DNA of 64,000 nucleotides from Desulfosporosinus hippei DSM 8344 (GTDB lineage Bacteria > Bacillota > Desulfitobacteriia > Desulfitobacteriales > Desulfitobacteriaceae): assembly GCF_900100785.1 (NCBI RefSeq), contig NZ_FNCP01000011.1, forward strand, positions 1 to 64,000, in the 5' to 3' direction. The notes beneath the pieces were generated by a model. It was not told the DNA's origin, did not search any database, and saw nothing but the letters and a program-made list of their open reading frames with translations. Of the stretch, positions 43,973 through 51,309 are shown piece after piece. Positions within the stretch are counted from its first letter, which is position 1, and each line of letters begins with the position of its first letter. The position numbers and the translations under genes were made by a program.

Positions 43973-44084
43973 GTAAGGACTCCTTACATTGGGGAGTTAT
44001 TCCAACGAGCCTGGTATCAGGCCTGATCCATGACTCAGTTGGATATCTGAGCGGCAAGTCCAGACGTGGATGATACCGCTCAGT
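43973..44084 (+). ncRNA. Candidate structured RNA or attenuator, class not recognised
   Basis: Four hairpins in a row: GTAAGG/CCTTAC (43973-43987), GCCTG/CAGGC (44009-44022), ATCCA/TGGAT (44026-44044), and an 8-bp CTGAGCGG/CCGCTCAG (44047-44083) enclosing TCCA/TGGA. It is GC-rich against an AT-rich flank and precedes a 44-codon ORF with a good ribosome binding site by about 70 bases. No T-box, cobalamin, c-di-AMP, SAM or manganese consensus was found. Confidence 0.5.
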
Positions 44085-44154
44085 GGTACAAGCTAATTAT
44101 ATTCTTAATATATTGTTGCACTAGATTATGGTTAATTGAAAGGGAGGGGCTCGT

Positions 44155-44289
44155 ATGGAAGGACTGGATTTTTTGCTGACTGCTATCTGTTTTTCGGTTT
44201 TAGGTTATGGATTATGCTATATGACTCTTTCAGTTAGTCATAAATCTGAAACCCAAAAGGTGAAACCAGAAAATTCATTACAAAGATAG
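44155..44289 (+). CDS. 44-residue single-helix membrane peptide
   Basis: ATG with AGGGAGGGG upstream. A hydrophobic helix spans about 4-25 (DFLLTAICFSVLGYGLCYMT), then a hydrophilic tail ending VKPENSLQR. Its terminus and last codons closely resemble the AgrD-type peptide at 55256-55378 (PKTPKSLQR). It has no clear cyclisation Cys at the AgrD position. It lies between a structured-RNA candidate and two hairpins. I cannot assign a family. KdpF-like single-helix proteins are an alternative. Confidence 0.55.
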   Translation: MEGLDFLLTAICFSVLGYGLCYMTLSVSHKSETQKVKPENSLQR

Positions 44290-44303
44290 TGCAGTTAATT
44301 AAA

Positions 44304-44378
44304 AGGTTTAGTTCAAATTATAACTTGAACCTGTAAAAAAGAGGGCGTAACAAGGTTTTACTTTGTCACGCCCTCTTT
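44304..44378 (+). terminator. Tandem hairpins with terminator after the 44-residue ORF
   Basis: A hairpin GGTT..TTCAA/TTGAACC (44305-44332) is followed by GAGGGCGTAACAAG with CTTTGTCACGCCCTC (44341-44375) and a T run. Confidence 0.8.
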
Positions 44379-44430
44379 GATAATGGTACAGAGAGAAATA
44401 CTGGGAATGATTAAAATTATTGAGGCTCTA

Positions 44431-44439
44431 TGCTATAAT
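44431..44439 (+). promoter_or_regulatory. Extended -10 promoter of aguAB
   Basis: TGCTATAAT is a consensus -10 with TGn extension. A weak -35 (TTAAAA) lies 17 bases upstream. The position is about 135 bases before aguA. Confidence 0.6.
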
Positions 44440-44575
44440 ATAGTCTTAACTGATTCAGTAAAACGAAAGGAACTTTTCAATGAATGGGCTGAAATTTCAG
44501 ATTGGAAGGTTCCAGACGATATCATAGATAATAGTGCTGGATTGGTCATAAACTATGAATTATGAGGGAATATAC

Positions 44576-45619
44576 ATGCATCCAAATATTTTAAACTATA
44601 AAATGCCTCCGGAATGGTCTGAACATGCACGAACATTTATTTCTTGGCCTATAAAAACGTCTATGTGTTATCCGGAAGAATACGAAGCTGTCTGTGAAGG
44701 TTATAGTGAAATCATCCGGGCAATTTCCGAATTTGAGCCGGTAACAGTTTTAGTGAATGCAGATGATTATAGGGCGGTATCCAGTAAGCTCGATTTTAAG
44801 AGAGTGGAAATTTTATCCGTTGAGCATAATGATGCGTGGCTGAGAGATAATGGGCCGACATTTGTTATTAGTGGAGATGGAGATATAGCCGGAGTCAACT
44901 GGAGATTTAATGCTTGGGGAGGAAAATATGCTCCCTGGGATTTAGATGACTTAGTAGCCTCTAAAATTCTCAATCATGTCGGATTAAAACAATTTGATGC
45001 TCCCCTGGTTATGGAGGGCGGTTCTTTTCATGTGGATGGGGAAGGCACACTTCTGACAACTGAGCAATGTCTCTTGAACTCTAATCGTAACCCCCACTTA
45101 ACAAAAGATCAGATCGAAGCTGAGTTAATGAAATACTTGAATGTTCGAAAAGTTATTTGGCTAAAAAGAGGGCTAGTCGGGGATGAGACGGATGGTCATA
45201 TTGATAATCTAGCCTGCTTTGCGGCTCCGGGTAAAATACTGCTCCAGGTTTGTGAGGATCCCTTGGATGAAAATTATGAGATAACTAAAGAAAACTTAGC
45301 AATACTGCAGAAGGAGAGAGACGCGCAAGGAAGGAAGTTGGAAATAATCCCTATTCAACAGCCTCCCAAGAGGTATGATCCTGTCTCGAAGGCTCGGTTG
45401 ACCTTGAGCTACTTGAACTTTTACTTTGTTAATGAAGGGATTATATTACCGGTTTTTGGAGGAGAAGCTAATAGAACTGATGAGTTAGCGGCAGAAGTAT
45501 TAAGTAAGACATTCCCTCAGAGGCGGATTCGCCGAGTGAATGGGATGGGAATCATTCGTGAGGGTGGAAATGTCCATTGCACAACTCAACAGATGCCAGC
45601 GGGAGGATTTAGAGTATGA
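44576..45619 (+). CDS. aguA: Agmatine deiminase
   Basis: About 347 residues. The peptidyl-arginine-deiminase-like agmatine deiminase motifs are present: MPPEWSEHARTFISWP at the start, NDAWLRDNGPTF near 86, EGGSFHVDGEGTLL near 146, GDETDGHIDN near 207, and the nucleophilic Cys in GGNVHCTTQQ near 335. It converts agmatine to N-carbamoylputrescine and ammonia. I favour ATG 44576 (with GAGGG upstream) over ATG 44555. The stop overlaps aguB by 4 bases. Confidence 0.93.
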   Translation: MHPNILNYKMPPEWSEHARTFISWPIKTSMCYPEEYEAVCEGYSEIIRAISEFEPVTVLVNADDYRAVSSKLDFKRVEILSVEHNDAWLRDNGPTFVISGDGDIAGVNWRFNAWGGKYAPWDLDDLVASKILNHVGLKQFDAPLVMEGGSFHVDGEGTLLTTEQCLLNSNRNPHLTKDQIEAELMKYLNVRKVIWLKRGLVGDETDGHIDNLACFAAPGKILLQVCEDPLDENYEITKENLAILQKERDAQGRKLEIIPIQQPPKRYDPVSKARLTLSYLNFYFVNEGIILPVFGGEANRTDELAAEVLSKTFPQRRIRRVNGMGIIREGGNVHCTTQQMPAGGFRV

Positions 45620-46494
45620 GAAACGTTAAAGTAGCGGCTACTCAAATGAGCTGCACTCAGAGTATCGATGAAAACATTTCAAAAGCAGAGGGGTTAGTAA
45701 GGAAAGCAGCAAGTCAGGGTGCTCAAATCATTTTGCTGCAAGAATTATTTGAAACTCCGTATTTCTGTCAGAAAGAAAAATCAAGCTACTATGGATATGC
45801 TACGGAACTTGAACAAAACAAAGCGGTTAATCATTTCAAACAGGTTGCTAAGGAGCTTCAGGTTGTGTTGCCGATTAGCTTCTATGAGAAAAAAAACTAT
45901 GCCCGTTATAACTCTCTGGCAGTGATTGACGCTAATGGAGAAGTGTTGGGAAAATATCGCAAGAGTCATATACCGGATGGCCCTGGGTATGAGGAAAAGT
46001 TTTATTTTAATCCGGGAGATACAGGATTTAAAGTCTGGAATACTCGTTTCGGAAAAATTGGAGTCGGTGTTTGCTGGGATCAGTGGTACCCTGAAGCAGC
46101 TCGATGTATGGCGTTGATGGGTGCCGAAATGCTTTTTTATCCCACTGCTATCGGCTCAGAGCCCCAAGATGGCCTGATCGATTCTAAAGAGCATTGGCAG
46201 AACTGTATGCTTGGGCATGCTGCCGCAAATCTAATGCCGGTGATTGCCTCGAACCGAATCGGAGTTGAGGAGGATGATGAATCAAGTATTACCTTCTATG
46301 GATCATCTTTTATTGCAGGCCCACAAGGAAATAAGCTTATTGAAGCTGGCCGCACAGAAGAAACTGAAATTGTTGCGGAATTTGATCTGGATCAACTTGA
46401 AGTTCAGCGTCTTGAGTGGGGAGTTTTTCGAGATCGTCGACCTGATTTATATAAAATCATTGGGACCTATGATGGTGAGATAACAATTAAATAA
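45616..46494 (+). CDS. aguB: N-carbamoylputrescine amidase
   Basis: 292 residues of the nitrilase superfamily. The catalytic triad is visible: Glu in LLQELFETPYFC near 42, Lys in YRKSHIPDGPGY near 117, and Cys in GVGVCWDQWYPEAAR near 154. It hydrolyses N-carbamoylputrescine to putrescine, CO2 and ammonia, completing the agmatine route with AguA. The ATG overlaps the aguA stop, so it is coupled. No transporter or speA gene is adjacent. Confidence 0.93.
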   Translation: MRNVKVAATQMSCTQSIDENISKAEGLVRKAASQGAQIILLQELFETPYFCQKEKSSYYGYATELEQNKAVNHFKQVAKELQVVLPISFYEKKNYARYNSLAVIDANGEVLGKYRKSHIPDGPGYEEKFYFNPGDTGFKVWNTRFGKIGVGVCWDQWYPEAARCMALMGAEMLFYPTAIGSEPQDGLIDSKEHWQNCMLGHAAANLMPVIASNRIGVEEDDESSITFYGSSFIAGPQGNKLIEAGRTEETEIVAEFDLDQLEVQRLEWGVFRDRRPDLYKIIGTYDGEITIK

Positions 46495-46514
46495 ATTTTT
46501 CACAATTTGAATTC

Positions 46515-46541
46515 CCCCGGCTTTAGGCCGGGGTTTTTTTC
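46515..46541 (+). terminator. Terminator after aguAB
   Basis: A perfect 7-bp stem CCCCGGC/GCCGGGG with a 5-base loop is followed by seven T residues. Confidence 0.9.
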
Positions 46542-46588
46542 TCTAATTTCCTGATTACATAAAATGAATGGGATTGAACAAATAATGA

Positions 46589-46927
46589 TTAAACGGAATC
46601 GTTGGTAGATACAAAATAGGCCATTGCAACTTCATAAAGAAAATTAATCGATTTAGGGTTTTTCCCCACTAAGAGGGCATTGAGCTTCTTTAGGGTTGGA
46701 TCAGAAGCATTTTCGGTAGTATAGAGTAAATCGGTAGGCTCTACTTCCAGAGCGGTGCCTATTCTTGCTAGCAAGTCTAGCGAAGGGGCTCTAAGGCCGC
46801 GTTCAAGATAACCTATATAGGAACTACTGACACTTACTAATTCAGCAAGTTTTTCTTGGGTGAGGCCTTTTGTCTGTCGAAATAAACGTATATTTTTCCC
46901 AGCAACCTCTTGTATGTTGTTAGACAA
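46589..46927 (-). CDS. XRE-family transcriptional regulator
   Basis: About 112 residues. A Cro/CI-type helix-turn-helix spans about 10-65 (IRLFRQTKGLTQEKLAELVSVSSSYIGYLERG). The C-terminal 45 residues are a short helical tail, possibly for dimerisation as in SinR-like proteins. GAGAGGTG sits just before three alternative non-ATG starts. TTG 46925-46927 has the best spacing, while GTG 46934-46936 lies inside the site. Target genes are unknown. It is divergent from the receiver gene. Confidence 0.85.
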   Translation of the reverse strand: MSNNIQEVAGKNIRLFRQTKGLTQEKLAELVSVSSSYIGYLERGLRAPSLDLLARIGTALEVEPTDLLYTTENASDPTLKKLNALLVGKNPKSINFLYEVAMAYFVSTNDSV

Positions 46928-47100
46928 CACTATCACCTCTCCATCATTTTAAGGTAGTCGCCATAAACATCTTACCGACTGTGTGTTTCTAATTATGTTG
47001 AAAAAGAAGACATATAGTTATAGAATATGATATTAGTAGTCAATATATAGAAACAATAAGAAATTAGTAATAATAACTAATTTTGATAGGAGGAAGAAAC

Positions 47101-47472
47101 TTGTCGGGATATATTTTAGTTGTGGATGACCAGTTTGGAGTGCGACTTCTTATTCATAAGGTTTTGGAAGAATCAGGCTATAATGTAAAAGCAGTAGAAA
47201 ATGGACCGGAATGTTTGAAACTTGCAATATCCTTAAACAGACCTTCTCTAATTTTACTGGACAATAGAATGCCGACAATGACGGGACTTCAAGTATTATC
47301 GATACTTAATCAGGATGAACAAGCTAAAAATATACCCGTCATTATGATAAGTGCTGAGTCTGATATTGAAGAAACCGCGCGATGCTTTGGAGTGCGGGAT
47401 TTTTTAAGCAAGCCTTTGGACTTGAACGTTTTGCTTAAAACTGTTGAGGAGACCTTGGAGTGTGCACTTTAG
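47101..47472 (+). CDS. Stand-alone response-regulator receiver domain (Spo0F/CheY-like)
   Basis: About 123 residues, a receiver domain only: acidic pair VVDDQ near 8, phospho-acceptor Asp in LLDNRMP near 56, Ser in MISAES near 86, and Lys in FLSKPLD near 106. There is no output domain. In spore formers this architecture fits Spo0F-like phosphorelay proteins or CheY. Start TTG 47101 follows ATAGGAGGAAGAAAC. The PAS kinase at 55.5 kb is a possible partner, but nothing in the sequence proves it. Confidence 0.85.
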   Translation: MSGYILVVDDQFGVRLLIHKVLEESGYNVKAVENGPECLKLAISLNRPSLILLDNRMPTMTGLQVLSILNQDEQAKNIPVIMISAESDIEETARCFGVRDFLSKPLDLNVLLKTVEETLECAL

Positions 47473-47670
47473 GGATCTACTTCTTACAAGGCTGCTGGGA
47501 ATATTTTTAACCACAAAATCCAATTTGATCCTGTTTTTAAGGATACAGAGAAAACCGCTAAGGTTAATTTAGGTTATTTAGTATATAGAATGGGCATTTA
47601 GCGTACAAGACCAAAAATAGGGTATGCTAAAAACATGTATATTCTAGAACGATGAAAAGGAAGAATAAAC

Positions 47671-48639
47671 ATGTTTTTTTCAATTACCCAACGATCGAAT
47701 CTAAGTCCAAATCAGTTAGCATTTTCTTTCGTCAATGAATTGATCGCAAAGAGTGAACTTCTGCGAGTCAACGTTCAAAAGATTAATGAGGCAACTGTTG
47801 TTGACTGCGGAGTTGAAGTCCAGGGCGGTTGGGAAGCAGGAGTGTTGTTTGCAAAAGTATGCCTAGGTGGGTTGGCGAAGGTTAATTTATATTGGTCAGA
47901 GTTTAATGGGTTCCGCTGGCCTACAGCTGAAGTTGTGACAGATCATCCAGTTCGAGCTTGTTTAGCGTCCCAATATGCTGGTTGGCCAATACAGAATGGA
48001 AGGCAAACAGCTATGGGTTCTGGCCCGGGGCGAGCCATTATACATAAAGGGAATATTTATGAAGTGAACGGCTATGAGGACTATTCCGATACGGCTATTC
48101 TATGTCTGGAAAGTGAGGAACTTCCAACACTTGAGGTAGTTGGATTTCTCTCAGAGGAATTAGGATGTAATTCAAAAAAACTTTATATACTCGTTGCTCC
48201 CACTGCCTCCTTAGTTGGCTCAGTACAGATAGCTGCCAGAGCCTTGGAAACAGGTCTATCTAGACTCAACCTGCTTGGATATGATTTAGCAAGAGTAGAA
48301 TCTGGTTGGGGAACTTGTCCAATCCCTCCCGTAGCAAGTAGTAATCTCAATGCATTAGGCAGATCCAACGACGGGATTTTATATGGCTCGACAGTACTTT
48401 ATAACCTTAGGGATGAGGATGAAACCTTAAAAGATCTGGTAGGGCAGCTTCCATTTTGCGCTTCACAGCATTATGAAAGGTCATTTGTTGAAATACTCAA
48501 CGAATCAGGAAGTTTTTATGACATAGATTCATCGGTTTTTAGTGCAGCCAAAGTATGGCTGTGTAACTTGAATAGTGGCCGTTCATTTCATGCAGGGGTT
48601 TTACGTCCCGATATTTTGTGCAGTGCATTCGGTCTTTGA
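47671..48639 (+). CDS. mch: Methenyl-tetrahydromethanopterin cyclohydrolase homologue
   Basis: 322 residues, the usual Mch length. Family-typical segments occur in order: VDCGVEVQGGWEAG near 49, EVVTDHPVRACLASQYAGWPI near 86-106, MGSGPGRAI near 115, GWGTCPIPP near 211, and FCASQHYERSFVEIL with YDIDSSVFSAAKVWL near the end. Mch interconverts methenyl- and formyl-tetrahydromethanopterin in archaea and some methylotrophic bacteria. In a Firmicute lacking that cofactor it might act on another pterin or folate. No other methanopterin gene is adjacent. ATG with GGAAG upstream. Confidence 0.85.
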   Translation: MFFSITQRSNLSPNQLAFSFVNELIAKSELLRVNVQKINEATVVDCGVEVQGGWEAGVLFAKVCLGGLAKVNLYWSEFNGFRWPTAEVVTDHPVRACLASQYAGWPIQNGRQTAMGSGPGRAIIHKGNIYEVNGYEDYSDTAILCLESEELPTLEVVGFLSEELGCNSKKLYILVAPTASLVGSVQIAARALETGLSRLNLLGYDLARVESGWGTCPIPPVASSNLNALGRSNDGILYGSTVLYNLRDEDETLKDLVGQLPFCASQHYERSFVEILNESGSFYDIDSSVFSAAKVWLCNLNSGRSFHAGVLRPDILCSAFGL

Positions 48640-48670
48640 TGTTGCACAATTAATTGAAACAAATCTGAAG

Positions 48671-48700
48671 TTGACTAAGACAAATAAGCTATGATACAAT
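48671..48700 (+). promoter_or_regulatory. Promoter of the c-di-AMP riboswitch transcript
   Basis: TTGACT (48671-48676), an 18-base spacer, then TACAAT (48695-48700), about 35-40 bases before the aptamer. Confidence 0.6.
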
Positions 48701-48735
48701 TTAATTTATACTATAGTTGAACCACAATTTAATAT

Positions 48736-48875
48736 CTCTGTCGCTTAATTCTATCATGAAGCGGGGAAACCATTTTTGGGGTGAATCCTTCACATTATAT
48801 GACTCTGAGTTTGTGAAGGTAGGGTTACTTTTCAATCCGAATCCGTCAGCTAACTTCGTAAGCGTTGAAAGGAGA
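48736..48875 (+). promoter_or_regulatory. c-di-AMP (ydaO/yuaA) riboswitch
   Basis: P1 is CGCTTA (48742-48747) with TAAGCG (48859-48864). Conserved parts match the ydaO consensus: GCGGGGAAACCA (48761-48772), TTTGGGGTGAATCC, GTAGGGTTACT, and ATCCGAATCCGTCAGCTAAC near 48836-48855, ending before AAAGGAGA. In bacteria this RNA turns off potassium-import and cell-wall genes when c-di-AMP is high. Here no sizeable gene follows: a terminator starts about 57 bases later and the next gene is convergent. Confidence 0.9.
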
Positions 48876-48930
48876 TACTGGCAGCATGCCTTAGCCTTGC
48901 TTTGCTGTTTTGTGTTGCTTTCAATTAGCT
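48868..48930 (+). pseudogene. Possible relic of a signal-peptide coding start
   Basis: Immediately after the riboswitch, a frame through AGGAGATACTGGCAGCATG reads LAACLSLALLFCVAF and stops at TAG 48925-48927. A second frame reads RRYWQHALALLCCFVLLSIS. Both are hydrophobic and signal-peptide-like. This could be what is left of a secreted cell-wall or transporter gene once controlled by the riboswitch. It is too short to be sure. Confidence 0.3.
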
Positions 48931-48931
48931 G

Positions 48932-48963
48932 AAACCCTAGACTTTATGGTCAAGGGTTTTTTT
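48932..48963 (+). terminator. Terminator after the c-di-AMP riboswitch
   Basis: AAACCCT (48932-48938) pairs with AGGGTTT (48953-48959), with partial extension, then a T run. Confidence 0.8.
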
Positions 48964-48998
48964 GATACCTTATGGTAATACAGGAGAAATTTTCCGGA

Positions 48999-49580
48999 TT
49001 AATCAAGTAATTGGTGGGTTTTCAAATAGTGTTCTATATTCGATTTTTCATTCATTTCGACATGGATAATTGGTTGCTGTTTGTTATTAATAACTCCCGC
49101 CCACTTGAGATAAATTGTCTGAGTATAAGATTTATGGACAATAGGGTCGGAATATTTAAGACTAATAATGATAAAATGTGGATTGATCTCCTCTAATTCT
49201 TTGGTAAAACTATTGACTTTCGGGTTGAGGAGTAAACTTGTTGTTGCATCTCGAGGGATATCATTGACAACGGTGTAATCGTCAATAAGAATTGGCTTTT
49301 GTTGTAATTGTTGCTCAAAGATTAATGTCCTGCTTGATAGATTTGTTGCGGGATGGGTTCCGACATTTTTAAATTTGAATTCAAATTCAAAACCTGAATT
49401 CTCGCTAAAGTTGAGTGAAGGAGACTCTATAAAGGTTAGATACGGACGTGCAGCTTCACGCTGTGTTTGCCAAGTTGTGACAGAGATATAGACAGAAATA
49501 AGTGAAACCAAAGCAAAGATTGCTGTCGATATGGTAACAACGGAGTCTGACCAATTCCATTCTCTAATATTCCAAGTCAT
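48999..49580 (-). CDS. Hypothetical membrane-anchored protein
   Basis: 193 residues. One N-terminal hydrophobic helix (about 13-35) is followed by WQTQREAARPYLTF, the typical join to a soluble beta-rich domain (about 45-170) seen in many uncharacterised anchored proteins. There is no catalytic motif. It stands alone between the riboswitch transcript and the divergent citrate synthase gene. Function unknown. Confidence 0.65.
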   Translation of the reverse strand: MTWNIREWNWSDSVVTISTAIFALVSLISVYISVTTWQTQREAARPYLTFIESPSLNFSENSGFEFEFKFKNVGTHPATNLSSRTLIFEQQLQQKPILIDDYTVVNDIPRDATTSLLLNPKVNSFTKELEEINPHFIIISLKYSDPIVHKSYTQTIYLKWAGVINNKQQPIIHVEMNEKSNIEHYLKTHQLLD

Positions 49581-49709
49581 TTTTTCCCCCTATCGAGTAT
49601 TAGGCTAAGTATCAAGATAATAATCAATAATTATGAGCAAAAATAGGAAGTAAGAACTCCATTTGTTGATTGATTTGAATAAGAATTTGGAAGAGAAAGG
49701 GTGAATTCT

Positions 49710-51068
49710 ATGAATAATTATGATATGGAATCTGAAGCCTTGAAGAAGTTGAGCAAAATGGCTGAAGAAAGTGGCTACATTAAGCCTGAACTATATCGTA
49801 GATATGAGGTCAAACGTGGGTTGCGTGATTTGGACGGAAAAGGGGTATTAGTTGGTCTAACAGAAATCGGGGAAGTCCATTCGTATATTATGGATGAGGG
49901 CGAAAAAATTTCTGTTCCAGGGCGGTTAATATATCGGGGGATAGATATTAGGGATATTGTCAAGGGCTTTAGTGAGGATGACCGCTTCGGTTTTGAAGAG
50001 ACGGCATATTTGCTGCTCTTTGGAAATCTCCCCGATCAGAACGCTCAAAAGGAATTTTTGCAACTTCTTTCACTTCATGAAAGGCTGCCAGAAGATTTTA
50101 CTCGTGATGTAATTTTAAAAGCCCCGAGCAAGGATATTATGAATACTTTAGCAAGAAGTGTTTTGGCACTTTACTCTTTTGATGAAAATGCCGATGATAC
50201 TTCAATGCCAAATGTATTAAAGCAATGCCTGAAACTAATTGCTTGCTTTCCATCCTTAGCTGTTTATGGCTACCATGCATTTAATCATTACCATGGAGAT
50301 CAGAGTCTCTATATTCATAGCCCGAGGGCCGATTTAAGTATCGCTGAGAACATTTTGGCTATGCTAAGGCCAGATAGTAGTTATACTAAATTAGAGGCAA
50401 AACTGCTTGATCTGGCCCTTGTCCTTCACGCCGAGCACGGTGGAGGGAATAACTCGTCTTTTGTTACTCATGTAGTTACTTCAACGGGGACTGATACTTA
50501 TTCGGCAATTGCCGCAGCGATTGGAGCGCTTAAAGGACCCCGTCACGGAGGAGCTAATATTAAAGTTGTTCAAATGTTTGATGACATGAAAGAGAAGCTA
50601 AAAAACTGGGATGATGACGAGGAAATTGAGCATTATCTTACTCAGGTACTCTCTAAGAATGCCTTTGATCGTTCGGGATTAATTTATGGTATTGGACATG
50701 CGGTTTACTCCATATCAGATCCCAGAGCGGTTATACTCAAAGGCTATGTTGCACAGCTTGCTCAGGAAAAAGGTTTGGAGGACGAGTTTAATCTCTATGC
50801 TAAGGTAGAGAACCTTGCCCCACAGGTAATCGAAAAATTCAATACAATGTATAAAACTGTAAGTGCTAACGTTGATTTTTACTCGGGTTTTGTATATAAG
50901 ATGCTTAATATACCCATGGAAATGTTCACTCCTATTTTTGCGATTTCCAGGATCGTCGGCTGGAGTGCGCATAGAATTGAGGAAATTGCTAACTGTGGGA
51001 AGATTATTCGACCAGCTTACAAAAGTGTGGCACCAAGGAGAAGTTATCTAAAGATGGATGAGAGATAA
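49710..51068 (+). CDS. gltA: Citrate/2-methylcitrate synthase
   Basis: About 452 residues. Active-site motifs are present: LVLHAEHGGGNNSSF near 236, GALKGPRHGGAN near 273, GIGHAVYSISDPRA near 327 with the second His, and NVDFYSGFVY near 387 with the catalytic Asp. It condenses acetyl-CoA with oxaloacetate, linking to the acetyl-CoA synthetase and Kor enzymes also in the window. An N-terminal extension of about 50 residues precedes the usual core. Start ATG 49710 follows AGAAAGGGTG. The GTG at 49701 lies in that site. Confidence 0.92.
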   Translation: MNNYDMESEALKKLSKMAEESGYIKPELYRRYEVKRGLRDLDGKGVLVGLTEIGEVHSYIMDEGEKISVPGRLIYRGIDIRDIVKGFSEDDRFGFEETAYLLLFGNLPDQNAQKEFLQLLSLHERLPEDFTRDVILKAPSKDIMNTLARSVLALYSFDENADDTSMPNVLKQCLKLIACFPSLAVYGYHAFNHYHGDQSLYIHSPRADLSIAENILAMLRPDSSYTKLEAKLLDLALVLHAEHGGGNNSSFVTHVVTSTGTDTYSAIAAAIGALKGPRHGGANIKVVQMFDDMKEKLKNWDDDEEIEHYLTQVLSKNAFDRSGLIYGIGHAVYSISDPRAVILKGYVAQLAQEKGLEDEFNLYAKVENLAPQVIEKFNTMYKTVSANVDFYSGFVYKMLNIPMEMFTPIFAISRIVGWSAHRIEEIANCGKIIRPAYKSVAPRRSYLKMDER

Positions 51069-51102
51069 ACCTACTTGATCATTAAAATCGCTTTTGCAGT
51101 AT

Positions 51103-51142
51103 GTGTTAGGGGGGGCCAATTAACCCTCCTAACACGTTTGTT
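51103..51142 (+). terminator. Terminator after citrate synthase
   Basis: A perfect 8-bp stem GTGTTAGG/CCTAACAC (51103-51110 and 51128-51135), extended by G/C pairs inside, then GTTTGTTTTA. Confidence 0.8.
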
Positions 51143-51309
51143 TTATTAATAAGATTATTAAATCTTTTTGAGAACAATTTAGTGCGATTTTCACCAAAAA
51201 CCTACAAAGATTTGGAAAAGATGATTTCTCTTGTTGAAAAAGAGGATATTTCTATTTTTTGTAGAAAACCAATTATAGAATTATTTGATTAAGAAAATGA
51301 GGCGCTGAT

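Noticed and set aside
44074-44092. T-box-like GGTAC/ACCGC sequence
   Set aside because: The T-box consensus TGGNACCGCG is not matched and no specifier loop is visible.
44377-44565. 62-codon ORF before aguA
   Set aside because: It begins at a terminator and contains the aguAB promoter. It has no ribosome binding site, though its C-terminal half looks protein-like.
48717-48932. 71-codon ORF
   Set aside because: It coincides with the c-di-AMP riboswitch. Only its hydrophobic last 20 codons are of interest as a relic.
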